The position numbers and the translations under genes were made by a program. This document shows positions 36,287 to 46,797 of a stretch of DNA of 64,000 nucleotides, piece by piece. This stretch comes from Eutreptiella sp. 'Long Island Sound 2002' (taxonomy: Eukaryota; Euglenozoa; Euglenophyceae; Eutreptiales; Eutreptiaceae), in the NCBI GenBank assembly GCA_964036045.1, contig OZ038390.1:33420819-33484818 (forward strand), in the 5' to 3' direction. A model generated the notes under the pieces. The model did no database searches. It saw only the letters and a list, made by a program, of their open reading frames with translations, and was not told where the DNA came from. The number at the start of each line of letters is the position of its first letter. The stretch's first letter is position 1.

Positions 36287-36953
36287 CCCTCCCCCCCCTC
36301 CGCCTCTTGCGCAAGCACGGGGTTGTCCGATTTTTTGAGACCGCTGTTTTTTGTAGTCCTGAATACAGGATTGGGCGTTTGTGACACTTGTAGAGGGAAA
36401 GGGGGGCTCATTCGAGTCTGTGATTGTGCATTCTGTTCATAACAACATTGTACCACACATTGCAACCCCACGCTGTTTTTTTTGAATCTGATTTTCGGCC
36501 ATGGCTAACATTCCCATGGCTGTCACGTACCAGGCCTTGCTGTCGTGTGTGTCACGCACAAGCACGGGCTTGTCTAAGCACGGGTTGGCATGCGCAGAGG
36601 CACCATCGGATAAAGCGGCGAGACTGACGTGAGTGCACAGTTGCCTCATCAGTGACACTGCATGGAAAAGAGCGCGTGCCAGGTGATAGGAGCCTCAAAG
36701 CCCCGGTCTGACCACTGACCTGCACTGATGGGCATTCGTGGGAGGCGGCTTCGCCGCCTTGACATGGAACAATTCGCAGGAGACGGCTTCACCGCCTTAT
36801 TTGGACACAGAGACAATCGAACAATGTTTGCTGAGGATGAGATTCCCGGGGCGCCAGCCAATGCGTCATTGAAGCTAAGCACGGGTTGGGCGTTGAACCG
36901 CTGTTTTGCCTGGACTTTTGGGACGGTGGACGTGCTTGCGCAAGGCCGGGGGG
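36287..36953 (+). mobile_element. Non-autonomous TIR element with C-run ends and TA duplication (copy 1)
   Basis: The left end is TA (36,285-36,286), then a C-rich run and CTTGCGCAAGCACGG. The right end is GTGCTTGCGCAAGGCCGGGG ending at 36,953, then TA. Subterminal modules (AAGCACGGG, GGGCGTTGAACCGC and TTTTGGGAC) recur inside the left end or near the right end. Between them GTAGAGGGAAAGGGG, TGTACCACACATTGCAACCC-like sequence and GCCATGGCTAACATTCCCAT are shared with 38,913-39,472. The internal ORF is broken. Confidence 0.65.
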
Positions 36954-38434
36954 TAATTTGGCGCTTTCCGTTGCAGGGAGGTTGGAGTGGGGTAGTGAAG
37001 ATCATTTACACCTCACGGGCAATGCAATCTTATCATAGTTTTTTACCCTCTCTCTCCAACTATAACACCCATCACTGCACAGCAAAGGAAGGGCCGGCCG
37101 CCTGATCCCGCATCAGTCGAGTAGACCCCTTTCCTCCCCCAGAACTGAACCCACTGAGGCAGGCACCATCGCAGGTACCTTCGAGGTCTTCGTGGCACCG
37201 AGTGCCAGACAGGGTGGGGGCATCCCAGTGGATGAAAGGTCCTGGGGTGTGCTGAACGCTCGAGGGAGTGGAACTCCTGGTGTGCCCGCTACCTCAGAGA
37301 GGCGCTCCTTGACTGACCCAGAGGGTCACACGGCGTTTTCCATGCACTGCTGCAGTTATACAGGGGGGGGGGGGGGTGATTTCGCGGAGGGGGTATGTCG
37401 TTGTGGGAAATTTCATACTTCAAATGTGTGCAAAATTTCCCGCTCAATTCTCAGGCTGCCTGTGCGGAATAAACCCATGTCGAAATTTAGCCACGTTGGC
37501 GCGTCACCCCCCCCCCCCCCGGCCGGCGCTTCTTCAATTCATCAATGATCTGCAATGCATGGCCCTGCTCGAGCCAAAGTGAGGGCATAGTGCTTGTACC
37601 CGAGGGTGCCACAACATCTGCACCTGCACTGGGGACACACCGCTTGGTCTTTTTTGCAGCAGGCCCACTGTCACTGCCACTTGCAGACCTGGAGGCAGAA
37701 ACAGGTGCAGAAACAGATCAGAAATAGATGCAACAGATGAGCTCTCGTTGGAGATTGTGGGGACGAAGAAGTAGTGTGATCAGTTCCAGAACTTGGAGGG
37801 GAAATCTCAGCATTTTGTGCTCTCAGTTGCCTGTGGGCAAACAATTTTCAATGGGATTCCTATGTGCATTTGTCTTCTTGTGGCTTTGTTTGTGGATGAA
37901 AAAGACAATTTCTTCATGAGGCTGATGGGTCATCGTTATGGGGTTGCCAGGAATTGAATTCAGGGCTTTTCTGCTGACAGACCACTGCACATCCACTAGA
38001 GAAGGCCTGTCACTGACATATGCCATATGCCAGCTCAAGGACCATTTACCTACTGACGGACGGATTTTCTTTTTTTGGTGAAATTTGAGGACTCCGGCTG
38101 CACAGCAACCAAAAGGAATGTGCATTTGGGGCCTGGGATTGAGATCCAGGTCATGCAGGACCCTCTGCTGAAAGGGCTGTTGTATCAGTGGCCCTATCCT
38201 GATCCTTGCCAACAGATTCATTTATTTATATATTTGTGTGTTTTACATCATTGCCCGCCCACCCACCCGTGGGTCGCTGTCCGCCTACACGCACTGGCTG
38301 TTACGTGAACATCTCCGCTCCTGGAGCAACTGGATGTTTGCTATTAGAAGTTCAGCATTTGTGCTCTGGCTATGTTTCCTGTCCATGCTTAGCAGCCCAA
38401 AAATGGTGGTTATGGGGAAATGCAGCGTGTTTTG
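36954..38434. other. No gene recognised
   Basis: The interval has a G-run near 37,365 and a C-run near 37,507. The open frames are short and lack family signatures. Confidence 0.35.
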
Positions 38435-38795
38435 TAGGACGCCCGCCGCCCGTCCGCCCGCCACCCGTCCGCCCGCCGCGCCCCCGCCCCCCGCCTGCAC
38501 GCCCGCCGCCTGCCCGCCGCCTGCCCGCCCGCTGCCCGTCCGCCCGCCGCCCGCCTGCCCCCCGCCCGCCCGCCCGCCGCCCGCCTGCCCGCGACCGCCC
38601 GTCCGCCGCCCGCCCGCCGCCTACCCGCCCGCCGCCTGCCCGCCCGCCGCCCGCCCGCCCGCCGCCGCCCGCCAACCGCCCGCCCGCCGCCTGCCCGACC
38701 GCCGCCCGTCCCCCCGCCGCCCGCCGCCCGCCCGCCCGCCGCCGCCCACCCGCCGCCCGCCCGCCCGCCGCCCGCCCGCCCGCCGCCACCCCCTC
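38435..38795 (+). repeat. GCCCGCC-type GC-rich minisatellite
   Basis: About 360 nt consist almost only of CGCCCGCCG, CCTGCCCG and CCGTCCGCC units of 4-8 nt, with nearly all Cs on the + strand. The Pro/Arg-rich and Gly/Arg-rich frames of 230-257 codons spanning it are by-products of the composition. Confidence 0.9.
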
Positions 38796-38912
38796 TGCAG
38801 TCTGCGTGGGCTGTGCAGGATGCCACTTTGGCTTGTATACAAGTGTACTGATCAATTGCCTTCCCTTCATCACATCCTGGGGCAGCATACTCATGAGCAC
38901 CGCGTTAGCATA

Positions 38913-39472
38913 CCCCCCCCCCCCTTGCGCATGCACGGCCTTGTCTAAGCACGGGGTGGGCGTTGAACCGCCGTTTTGACGAATTTTTGGGACCGCTGTT
39001 TTTGTGGTCCAGAATGGAGGATTGGCTGTTTGTAGAGCATTTGTACAGGGAAAGAGGGGCTCAGTCACGTTTGTGATAGTGCATTGTGTTCATAACAATA
39101 TGTACCACACATTGCAACCCCATGCTGTTTGTTCTGATGTGATTTTCAGCCATGGCTAACAATGTTATTCCCGGCATGGCTGTTACGTACATTCGGAGCA
39201 CTGGGGAATATGTGTCTGCCAATTTTTGTGGTCCCTCTCGTCATGGGGACATTTACATTCATTTGAAGTGCATGCGAAATGGGCAATGCCGCCTTTGATA
39301 AAGTGCTCTTCCCCATTCGCAGCCCCTCACCATCCCATCTGAGTGCGCCCCCACACGTTTGCTGTCACGTGTGTCGTGCGCGTGCACGGCCTTGTCTAAG
39401 CACGGGGTGGGCATTGAACCGCCGTTTTGACTTGACTTTTGGGACCGCGGCCGTGCTTGCGCAAGGGGGGGG
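38913..39472 (+). mobile_element. Non-autonomous TIR element with C-run ends and TA duplication (copy 2)
   Basis: The left end is TA (38,911-38,912), twelve Cs, then TTGCGCATGCACGGCC. The right end is GGCCGTGCTTGCGCAA, eight Gs, then TA (39,473-39,474). The inverted ends differ at one base outside the homopolymer. Just inside the left end lies CTTGTCTAAGCACGGGGTGG then GTTGAACCGCCGTTTTGAC. The same module is repeated directly near the right end at about 39,389-39,435. The element carries a small ORF at 39,151-39,297. Confidence 0.8.
39151..39297 (+). CDS. Small ORF inside TIR element copy 2 (hypothetical)
   Basis: The 48-codon frame from ATG to TGA reads MANNVIPGMAVTYIRSTGEY, VSANFCGPSRHGDIYIHLKC and a short tail. 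A beta-rich, Tudor- or chromo-like fold is conceivable from the pattern of hydrophobics and glycines; that is speculation. A truncated copy of the same start (MANIPMAVTY) is at 36,502. It may be a single exon of a longer gene. Confidence 0.35.
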
Positions 39473-39475
39473 TAG

Positions 39476-40030
39476 GGCTCCTTTGTGGCCATTCTGTTCC
39501 CATCACTCTCCGCGCTGCCCACCGTGCGCTGACTTGTGTCCTGGCCCGTACACATTATGCAGTGGAACCCAGCCGGAAGTGTATCTCCTTTTTACTGGCC
39601 CATTTACCAACTCTCAGCCCATCGTCGTTTTTTTAATCTGTCGATGGCTACAATGTTCTGCTTGCTGGGATGGCTATCGCTATGCTTCATTTCACGTGAG
39701 CCACGACGGTTCCCACACCGAGTGTTGCGCTGACTAGAATGACGGATGGAATGTATTACAGCATGATGGGCGATGGGCTGAGAGTCGGTAAATGGGCCAT
39801 GAAAAAGGAGATACACTTCCGGCTGGGTTCCACTGCATAACGTGTACGGGCCAGGACACGAGTCAGCGCACGGTGGGCAGCGCGGAGAGTGATGGGAACA
39901 GAATGGCCACAAAAGAGCCTTATGGATGGAATGGATGGCTATCGCTATGCTTCATTTCACGTGAGCCACGACGGTTCCCACACCGAGTGTTGCGCTGACT
40001 AGAATGACGGATGGAATGTATTACAGCATG
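39476..40030. repeat. 150-bp inverted repeat with a 98-bp direct duplication of the loop
   Basis: The arm at 39,476-39,626 and the arm at 39,771-39,919 are reverse complements with only a few mismatches; GTATCTCCTTTTT and CAGTGGAACCCAGCCGGAAG are examples. The segment 39,668-39,765 in the loop recurs at 39,933-40,030 in the same orientation with no difference that I could see. Confidence 0.85.
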
Positions 40031-40094
40031 TGAGCTCCCTCCCACCGGAAGGGAGCTCACCGGAAGGGAGTGAGGGGAGGGGGTGCAGATCTGT

Positions 40095-40380
40095 GTGGGT
40101 GACATGGCACGGCAGCTGGCTTTCTTGTTTGTTCGTTGCCGGTTTTTCTGGCGATGGGTTTGGTTCGCCTATCCTCCGCGATGTGTTTCAGGGTTGCATG
40201 TATCACATTGATGATTTTGCCTGCCTTCTCACACAAAAAGTGCACACATTGCATCTCCCAGATCTTTTGCAAAAGGTGCCTCGGGCCGCTTTTCGGCTCT
40301 TGACAAGCTTCTTTCCCTCTTGTGAACTGCACGTGTTGCCTGTTGTGCTGACGTCTTGCCAACCAACACCACACACGTGA
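40095..40380 (+). pseudogene. Coding relic, copy A (paralogue near 41.8-42.0 kb)
   Basis: One frame gives GSWLSCLFVAGFSG, QGCMYHIDDFACLLTQKVHT and LHLPDLLQKVPRA. It shares the pattern W-L-S-x-L-F-x-A-G-x-S-G, CMY-x2-DD-x-A-x-L-x-TQK and LP-x2-x-x-K with 41,795-42,000. Being preserved at protein level in two diverged copies suggests descent from a real exon. Family unknown. Confidence 0.45.
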
Positions 40381-40741
40381 CAGCTCACACATCACCATAC
40401 GAGGGGATGCAAATGCAGTTTTTTCGCATTTGTTTTTGCATCTCAAGGAGGCGGTTTTTTTTTTTGGCGTCTTTTTCATTTTTTTCCCGCATTTTTTTTG
40501 CATCCGTCTTGCCTTCAGTTTTCTTTTTATTGTGGCAATCTGTGTACACGTTTGTGTCACATGCGCCATTTTTGGGGGGGGGGGGGGGGGGGGGGGGGGT
40601 TGCAAATGCATTTTTTTTGCATCGCATTTTTTGCAGTCTCAACTTGCATTCCCCTCCCCCCGGACCCAGCATTTCATTCATTTGAGCATGAGATTGAACA
40701 TCATGCCCCTTTTCCTGTGCATTGCGTATATGATGCCCAAG

Positions 40742-40779
40742 TACTCACCCCAAGTAAAAATTGTACTTGGGGTGAGGTA
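40742..40779. repeat. Perfect 13-bp palindrome arms
   Basis: CTCACCCCAAGTA and TACTTGGGGTGAG flank a 7-nt AT-rich spacer. It is a short hairpin or cruciform candidate with no adjacent gene. Confidence 0.75.
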
Positions 40780-41244
40780 TGGGCAGGTTTTGCTGCCTCC
40801 CCCCCCCCCGTGTCCAACGAATGCCGTCTCCAACGAACACTTCCATTCGGGCCGTTTCATAGATTAGATGTAGGGGAGTGTCTCAAACCCAGGGGTCCCT
40901 TTTTCCTGTGCATGTAGCCGCCCCCTTGCACAAGCCAACCCGTGCTTCAGTGGCTGAGATGTTTCCTGGAGAACAGTCACCCGGTAGTGACCATGGCTGT
41001 TCTTGTGGTCAAACCACCCCTTGTTGAAGCTCAACTGCTTTGAGGGACTGAATTATGTCAGTACCCAAATGGGTTTGGTGCTGTTTGAATGGATGCCACG
41101 AAGTCCGAAGCTTTGTGTGCAATGCTGCAATTTTGCTGATCTTTGACACATGTTTTGCAATGCTTCGTCTGCAGTTGGGAGTACTTTGAGAGACCTGAAC
41201 CATGGGCATCAGGGACCATTCATTGTCTACTCTGCCACCGGGGG

Positions 41245-42018
41245 GGTTGCTTTTTTGATTTGTCGATGGCTACAGCGTTGTGCCTGCTGGACGGCAATCG
41301 TTATGCATTGTTTCACGTCTGCCACGACGGTCCGCGCACTGAATGGTGCGGTGACTGGAGTGACGACTGGGCTATATTACAGCATGTGAGCTCCCTCCCA
41401 CTTTCTGGTGGGAGGTGAGGTGAGGGGTGCAGCTCTCTATCAGAATGCCTTGCCCGCCGTGCGCCCGCTGTGAGCCCACAGTGCAAAGTTTTTATGTCTG
41501 CAAATACTCATTTCCCTTACCCCATTTCCCTCACATTGTTACCCACTACATTGATAGTATGCCTGTATTCATTTTTTGTAGGGATTTCAGACATCTCAGA
41601 AGCAGATTGTTCTGTTGTGTTGCTGCATCCGCATGTGTTGCTTGATGTTTCCTCCCTCCATCTCCTCTGGGTGGTCTTTGATACATGTGCCCACCGTGCA
41701 CCCGCAGTGCGCCCGCAGTGTGCCCGCAGTGCAAAGTTTGTCCCTATTGGTGACGGGTGCGGGCCAAGGCGGTACTCACCTGAGACATGTAATCTGCGGT
41801 GCGGCTGGCTGTCACGTTTGTTCATTGCTGGCGTTTCCGGCTGTGCCTTCGTCTCCATGTTCGCCTATCCCGAGTCACAGTGTTGCATGTATGACTCTGA
41901 TGATGTTGCCACCCTTCCCACGCAAAAAGGTTCCATCACTCTACCCTACATCCCGCAGACTTTTTTGCGAAAGGCGCCCGCCACCACAGTTTTTGGTTCG
42001 CACGTCAGCATCTCCTAG
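41245..42018 (+). pseudogene. Coding relic, copy B (two exon-like parts)
   Basis: The first part (about 41,260-41,390) reads MATALCLLDGNRYALFHVCH and DGPRTEWCGDWSDDWAILQ, followed by a donor-like CAT-gtgagc. Its degraded copies are at 39,645-39,765 and 39,933-40,030. The second part (about 41,795-42,000) reads CGWLSRLFIAGVSGCAFVSM and CCMYDSDDVATLPTQKGSIT. Both copies A and B are followed or preceded by GAGCTCCCTCCCAC hairpins. The product is unknown; it may be an exon pair of the gene family carried by the C-run TIR elements. Confidence 0.4.
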
Positions 42019-42985
42019 GGGGGGGGGGTCCTGACACCCTCCACCCCCCCTCCCCCTCGGGGGGTAAGACGAGGCAGAGACCAAGGGAAGAGAGGGACAG
42101 AGAGAAACCCGTGGGTAGGCTGCAGAGGAAGAGAAACCCCCTTGGGAGGGCGAAGAGGAAGACATACCCCCTTGGGAGGGCGAAGAGAAGCACAGAGAGA
42201 GAGAGGCCCACAGAGCGAGAGGTTTGAGACTAACCGGCGCTACCGGCGCTGTGGGAGGGTGGTGGGAGCGAGCTGACCCAAACAGCCTAAGAACTTTCGA
42301 TAGCCACTCAGAGTGGCGAACGCAAGGCAACATTCGGCACTGATATAGTTTGCGCTGCAATGCAGCAACGCAAAACATTGAACTGAGTGTGGTGATGACC
42401 ATGCGCCTGTGACATGGGGGCGTATGCAAGCCCAGTATACGTTGCCTCATGGCCCCTCCCCCTCGGACCCCCCACCCTCCAACCCTTAAGTGATTGGGCT
42501 GTCGGGTAACAATGACGGTCAGGGATGGCAATAAGAATTGCAGGTGGACATGGGGGATGGGAGTGTGTTCAGGCCCCACTTCCCTGTCTGCCCTGTCCTG
42601 CCCCCCCCCCCCTTTACAGATTTTCCCGGGACACAACATGCGCTACAGCGCCGATGATCACAGGCATGGCGCCCGGTTTGCCATGCTTCAACTTCGTGGT
42701 TTCGCGTCACAACTGCGCGGTTTTGGATTCCAGCAGCAGACCTCTGGTGTCTGCTGTTGGCCACCACGGCGTGCGTGTACAGTGTGTGCACCGTGCAGCC
42801 ACTCCCTCAGGGTGACAGCTGTGTACCCCTTCCCCCCTTTTGGCGGTGCTGGGACCCTGACCCAGCCACTGACAAAGGGGTTGGAGGGTTTGCCTCAATA
42901 TCCATCAAAATGATCCCCATGGCATGCCCATCAGTTTGAGTGTGTATCATGGGGTGTGTGTATCGCGTTACAGAACACTCCGTGG
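42019..42985. other. No firm gene; short repeats
   Basis: Positions 42,100-42,195 contain about three units with GGCGAAGAG and ACCCCCTTGGGAGGGCG. Positions 42,620-42,830 have two overlapping open frames with acceptor- and donor-like edges (LPCFNFVVSRHNCAVLD in one), but nothing I recognise. Confidence 0.35.
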
Positions 42986-43220
42986 GTTGATGGATGGTGT
43001 GCACCCCAAGGTGCATGAGTTTCTACCCCAAAACACCCATCTTTGCACCAAAAGGGTGAGTTGATGGATGGTGTGCACCCCAAGGTGCATGAGTTTCTAG
43101 CCCAAAACACCCATCTATGCACCAACAGTGTGAGTTGATGGATGGTGTGCACCCCAAGGTGCATGAGTTTCTACCCCAAAACACCCATCTATGCACCAAC
43201 AGAGTGAGTTGATGGATGGT
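42986..43220 (+). repeat. 74-bp tandem repeat, three full units plus a partial
   Basis: Units start at 42,986, 43,060, 43,134 and 43,208 (partial). Each begins GTTGATGGATGGTGTGCACC and contains CAAGGTGCATGAGTTTCTA and AAAACACCCATCT. Variation is about one to four bases per unit. Confidence 0.92.
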
Positions 43221-43264
43221 CTGCCCCTCAATCCCCCCCCCCCCCCCACTTTCCTGTTGCTTTT

Positions 43265-43873
43265 CGAAATGAGCACCGCCTTATTGACTGTTGTCCGGCG
43301 CTGATCTTTAAGCAGGTGGTCACTATTGGCCAGCTACCGGAAGGTGATGCTCCATCAGCGCCGCTTGCTCCTACTTGGAAACCCATTTACTTACAGGCCA
43401 TTACGCAGCTGGCGTAATCGAATATTCCGCCACCGTTGCCCCGAGCAGATTGATTTCCCCCTGAGCATTGGTCAACATCGGTTTGCCCACCTATGGCACC
43501 TATGAATACCTTTCCCATCCTTGCGATTTTCAACCCAGACAGGAGTCGTAAGTGTGGTGGGCTTTCAACCGCTGTGACGGAATTAAGAGATTTTGTTCAT
43601 CAGGCCCTTTGAGCAAAACTCCCAGTGGGGGACCGCCGGGCAGCCTGGAAGCCACTGGAGGTGAACTGTCCAATTGATAGACAGATTGAAACAATTTCCC
43701 ACAAGTTGTTCCATTGTGTTCTTCTTGACCCGGCATTTCAGCACATTGTCAGATGCTTTCCAGATTGGACGAATGGTTCGCAAGGTATCGGAACACTTTT
43801 GGAGACACAACCAGCAGATTCTCTCTCTGCGCCGGCTCCTGACTATATTTGCGTAGATCTGGTTTTGGGTTGA
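43265..43873 (+). pseudogene. LINE ORF2 fragment (zinc-motif region), decayed
   Basis: The frame near 43,597-43,873 reads FVHQAL, stop, AKLPVGDRRAAWKPL, NCPIDRQIETISHKLFHCVL and HIVRCFP. It parallels the intact LINE at about 50,230-50,400 (LPVGERQKDWKPDD, CPIDGELETIDHARTECSLL, ISKCFP). Upstream sequence to 43,265 has other decayed frames. It is a short relic of a related LINE. Confidence 0.6.
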
Positions 43874-44235
43874 TTCGGCGCGGCAGTACCCACTGCGCTA
43901 CCATGCACCAGAGTAACCTGCAGGCACAGGTCCATGTTCTCCCTACGGGGCACACGATTGTTTGCGTGACAGCACTGTGCCCTGCAGCACTGGTGTAGAG
44001 ACTGGTCAGCAAGCCCGAGCGCCTTTCTGCTACTCAGCACAGGCCTGATATTGAACAAAAAATTCTCATAATGCAGTCTTTCCGGATATTTCCGAACTCG
44101 AGCCAGGGTTGCTAATTCCGAAAATTCTGAATATTTCCGAATATTTCTGAATCAAAATTTTTTTTTATTCTGAACCAATGGAAACCCCCTGGTGGGTTTT
44201 TGTTCTAGTGAGATCTTCAGCATATGCACGCCGCA

Positions 44236-44925
44236 AAAACCTTGCTACCTCCCCCCTTGTAATCCCCCTCCCCCTTGCAATCCCCCCCCCCCCCGCCATT
44301 GGGGGGGGACCGTCACGTTGACAAAAAAGCAGAGGAAATACTCGGTGTTAAAGGCGCCGAAGAAGAATTTTCTTAATGTTACATTGGAATGGCTGCAATT
44401 TTCTTGCTTTTTTTCTGGGCTAAGGCTGCCCAGGGTGTGCGGCGAATGGCCCATGTATTTGATGGGAAGTTGTACTTTACAAGAGGCCACATGCAAGGCA
44501 ATTTATTCCCAAGGACTTGAAGTTGCCCGAGCCCAAACCAGCCCCCTGTATTGTTGAACTGATTTGGTGCTTTGTCTTGTATGATCTCGGACAAAGGCAT
44601 CTTCAAAGGCATCTTCAAGTGGTGAGGATGTGTATGATAGCAAGAAGGGTTTCCAAGCCGAACATTTGTAGGCTTCTCATGCCTCATTGCTTGTAGGAAC
44701 ATGGGTGTGAACCTGAAGGTTTCATGTTTCGAACAACTTCTTGTGTTTACATGCCTTTGGAAACGTGGGCGGAGGTGAAGGTGCACTCATACCATGCACT
44801 CACTCACGTGTGTGTCGGTAGTTGTATGTGTTGCGCACAAGCCACAACCTTGTCTAAGCTACTGCAGGCGTAGGTACCGTATTAATTCCGTTTCTTTCTT
44901 AGCTATCACAAGGGGGGGGGGGGGG
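44236..44925 (+). mobile_element. Degraded relative of the TIR element at 57.7 kb, with a 'GKLYFT' relic
   Basis: The right end, ATCACAAGGGGGG, and the left CCCCCCTTGTAAT are imperfect inverted matches. About 480 bp (44,415-44,890) parallel 58,020-58,500. The reading frame (MAHVFDGKLYFTRGHMQGN) is broken soon afterwards. The shared 3' part includes GTAGGCTTCTCATGCCTCAT, CTTGTCTAAGCTACTGCAGG and CGTATTAATT. Confidence 0.6.
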
Positions 44926-45839
44926 GGTTGATATGTCTCATTGGACTGCATTGGACATTGGCTGGAAGTCCCTTGGTGGGGGCATCCAGTATCTGATACC
45001 GACCATGATTGAGCCTTGATATGTCAGCCAAGTGGGGGATGCTGCTCCACAGGCACTTGCTGCAAGTCAACTGAAAGTGGTGAATCCCGGCACTAGCAAT
45101 TACTGCGGTGTCGGCCGAGGCTTGTCGGAAGCCATGCTCCATGGCTTGGGGGTTGGAGATAAAGCTAACACATAGGCATCGCAGTGTGTCTAGGGGCACA
45201 GCGAGTGTATACCTATATGTTCAGTGTGATCAGTTGTAGCGCGAGTCGCACACCATGTGTGCACCAGAAAATTGTCCGAGATAGGGCTCGCTACAACAGT
45301 CGGTGCCGGTTGCGGACTATGGTGGTCCAAATGCACAACACTTGCTTGCGCACACATGAGTGGACACAGCAGTATACGAAAAGAATGGGTTGCGCGCCGG
45401 AGGTGTTGATGTGCAACCTAATATAGTTGTCCAATTGCCAGGCGCCATGTATGAAGGTGCGAGGGGGAGGGGGGGCTCCCATGCCCCATTATAGGCCGCG
45501 TTCCACGGCTAGCACATATTTTGGCGGAAGCTGTGCGATGGCTTGTAGCAAGGCGCACGCCCCACTTTGCGAGCATGCTTGGGCCAAAATGTTGCCTTAT
45601 TGCCTTGAAATCATGACTTGCACTATCCAATGCTTCTTGGTCTACTTGTGGGTAAGATTCATGTTGGGTCAATTGGTGCACTAGGCACTGCGTTCTAGTG
45701 GGCGGGTGGGGAGGCTCACAGCCACAAAGCACAGGCGAAGCGCCTTCGTTTCGCACACCACTAGGCGGTACTAATTGGCTGGTCTGCACGCCCTGAAGAT
45801 GATGCTTTTGGACGCTGAGTCCCCCCCCCCCCCATCTGG
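44926..45839. other. No gene recognised
   Basis: A G-run lies near 44,912 and a C-run near 45,822. No frame has family resemblance. Confidence 0.35.
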
Positions 45840-45921
45840 AACCTTAGTTTATGGATATAAACTATAGTTTAGGACCCCGACTGTGTTGCTTAGTGTGTTC
45901 TTTGCACTGATGGTTGGGTCC
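45840..45921 (+). repeat. Split direct repeat A1 (left end)
   Basis: These 82 bp are identical to 56,194-56,275. They begin AACCTTAG and contain the inverted pair AGTTTAT-GGAT-ATAAACT (45,846-45,863), a possible recombinase-binding site beside the crossover. They also contain the gag ATG at 45,910. Confidence 0.95.
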
Positions 45922-46661
45922 GATGCAAATGGGGGTACGGGACAAGGGGGGGCCAGTCCAGCAACAAGCGCGTCATCAGCAGAAGTGGTCCAGGACCAGA
46001 GAGCCGCAGACATGATCACTGAGGCGGTGGACCAGGTGCGGTCTGACTGGAAGAAGTGGGCAGCAGGGCCGTACAGAGTATTACTCCAGAGCGAAGCCTA
46101 CAAGATGAACGTGGCGGAATGGGAAATCGGCATGCACGAGTGGCTGGCGGTGGAGGACGTGTCGGACGAGATGCTGCAGCAGTTCATGGATACGGTCGGA
46201 GGAGATTTCACCGACAAGGCGGATTTGATCAGGGCAATGGGAGTGTATCACGGCCGGAAGCACATGCGACCCGATTTCGACGCGGGAATCTTCGTCAAAG
46301 ATGCATACGCCATCGTGGAAGCGGATCAAACGCCCGACAAACAACGGATAGCGGAACTGGAGGCGAAGCTGGCCAGGGCCACCCTCGAGATGGAGAAGGC
46401 AAAAGCGCGGGCAGCCCCGGCGCTCACCGACGAGGAGATAGCGAAAATGCTGGGCAGGGCGTTGCCATACCAGTGGATGACCACGCTGGCATCCGCGGTG
46501 GCAGAGCTGCAGACCAGACCTTTGAATGCGGAAAACTGGCGGGAGGACAAGTTCGTGTTGGCGGTATGGAACGTGCTACACCAAGAAATCCTGGCAAAGC
46601 AAAATGGTAGGGCGACAGTCCAGCAGCACAACGCGCAGACCCCGCAGACACCCAAGCAACA
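45910..46661 (+). CDS. Gag-like protein of the YR element, 5' part (interrupted by a LINE)
   Basis: The ATG lies inside A1; the upstream frame has no better start. The product has a hydrophilic N-terminus (MVGSDANGGTGQGG), a helical region (AADMITEAVDQVRSDWKKW, MHEWLAVEDVSDEMLQQFMD), a coiled-coil-prone stretch (RIAELEAKLARATLEMEKAK) and a structured segment (LPYQWMTTLASAVAELQ). It runs into PQTPKQQ, where the LINE target-site duplication begins. The reading frame resumes in phase at 52,251, giving PKQQ-TGANGEGR and then two zinc knuckles. About 330 residues in total would be a normal Gag size. Beyond 46,661 the open frame to 46,779 is LINE sequence. Confidence 0.8.
46651..46661 (+). repeat. 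LINE target-site duplication, left copy
   Basis: CCCAAGCAACA is repeated exactly at 52,240-52,250 on the other side of the LINE. The flanking bases differ on both sides. Confidence 0.85.
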
Positions 46662-46793
46662 ATTTCAATTTCCATCATCCCCATCGATGAGTTTAATAAT
46701 CTCAAGCGTGAATCCATGGCTAACAGGAAAAAACCAGCTTCTGCTGAGTCCAAAAAGCCCTCTTATGCACAAACTGTGAAGCAGCCAACATGA
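46662..46793 (+). CDS. LINE ORF1, C-terminal end only
   Basis: Forty-three codons from the first base of the insertion to TGA read ISISIIPIDEFNNLKRES, MANRKKPASAESKK and PSYAQTVKQPT. The basic, Ser/Ala/Lys-rich end is typical of the tail of LINE ORF1 proteins. The TGA is five bases upstream of the ORF2 ATG, as in compact two-ORF LINEs. Confidence 0.55.
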   Translation: MSISIIPIDEFNNLKRESMANRKKPASAESKKPSYAQTVKQPT

Positions 46794-46797
46794 CCTT

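Noticed and set aside
38206-39068. Pro/Arg-rich (+) and Gly/Arg-rich (-) open frames of 230-257 codons
   Set aside because: They arise from a GCCCGCC minisatellite with few stop triplets in any frame and have no flanking coding signal.
42986-43220. CRISPR-like array
   Set aside because: The 74-bp units are contiguous, with no unique spacers, in a eukaryotic context; this is a plain tandem repeat.
46056-46610. 184-codon frame overlapping gag
   Set aside because: Out-of-phase shadow with biased Gly/Arg composition; the gag frame has coherent helices and continues after the LINE.
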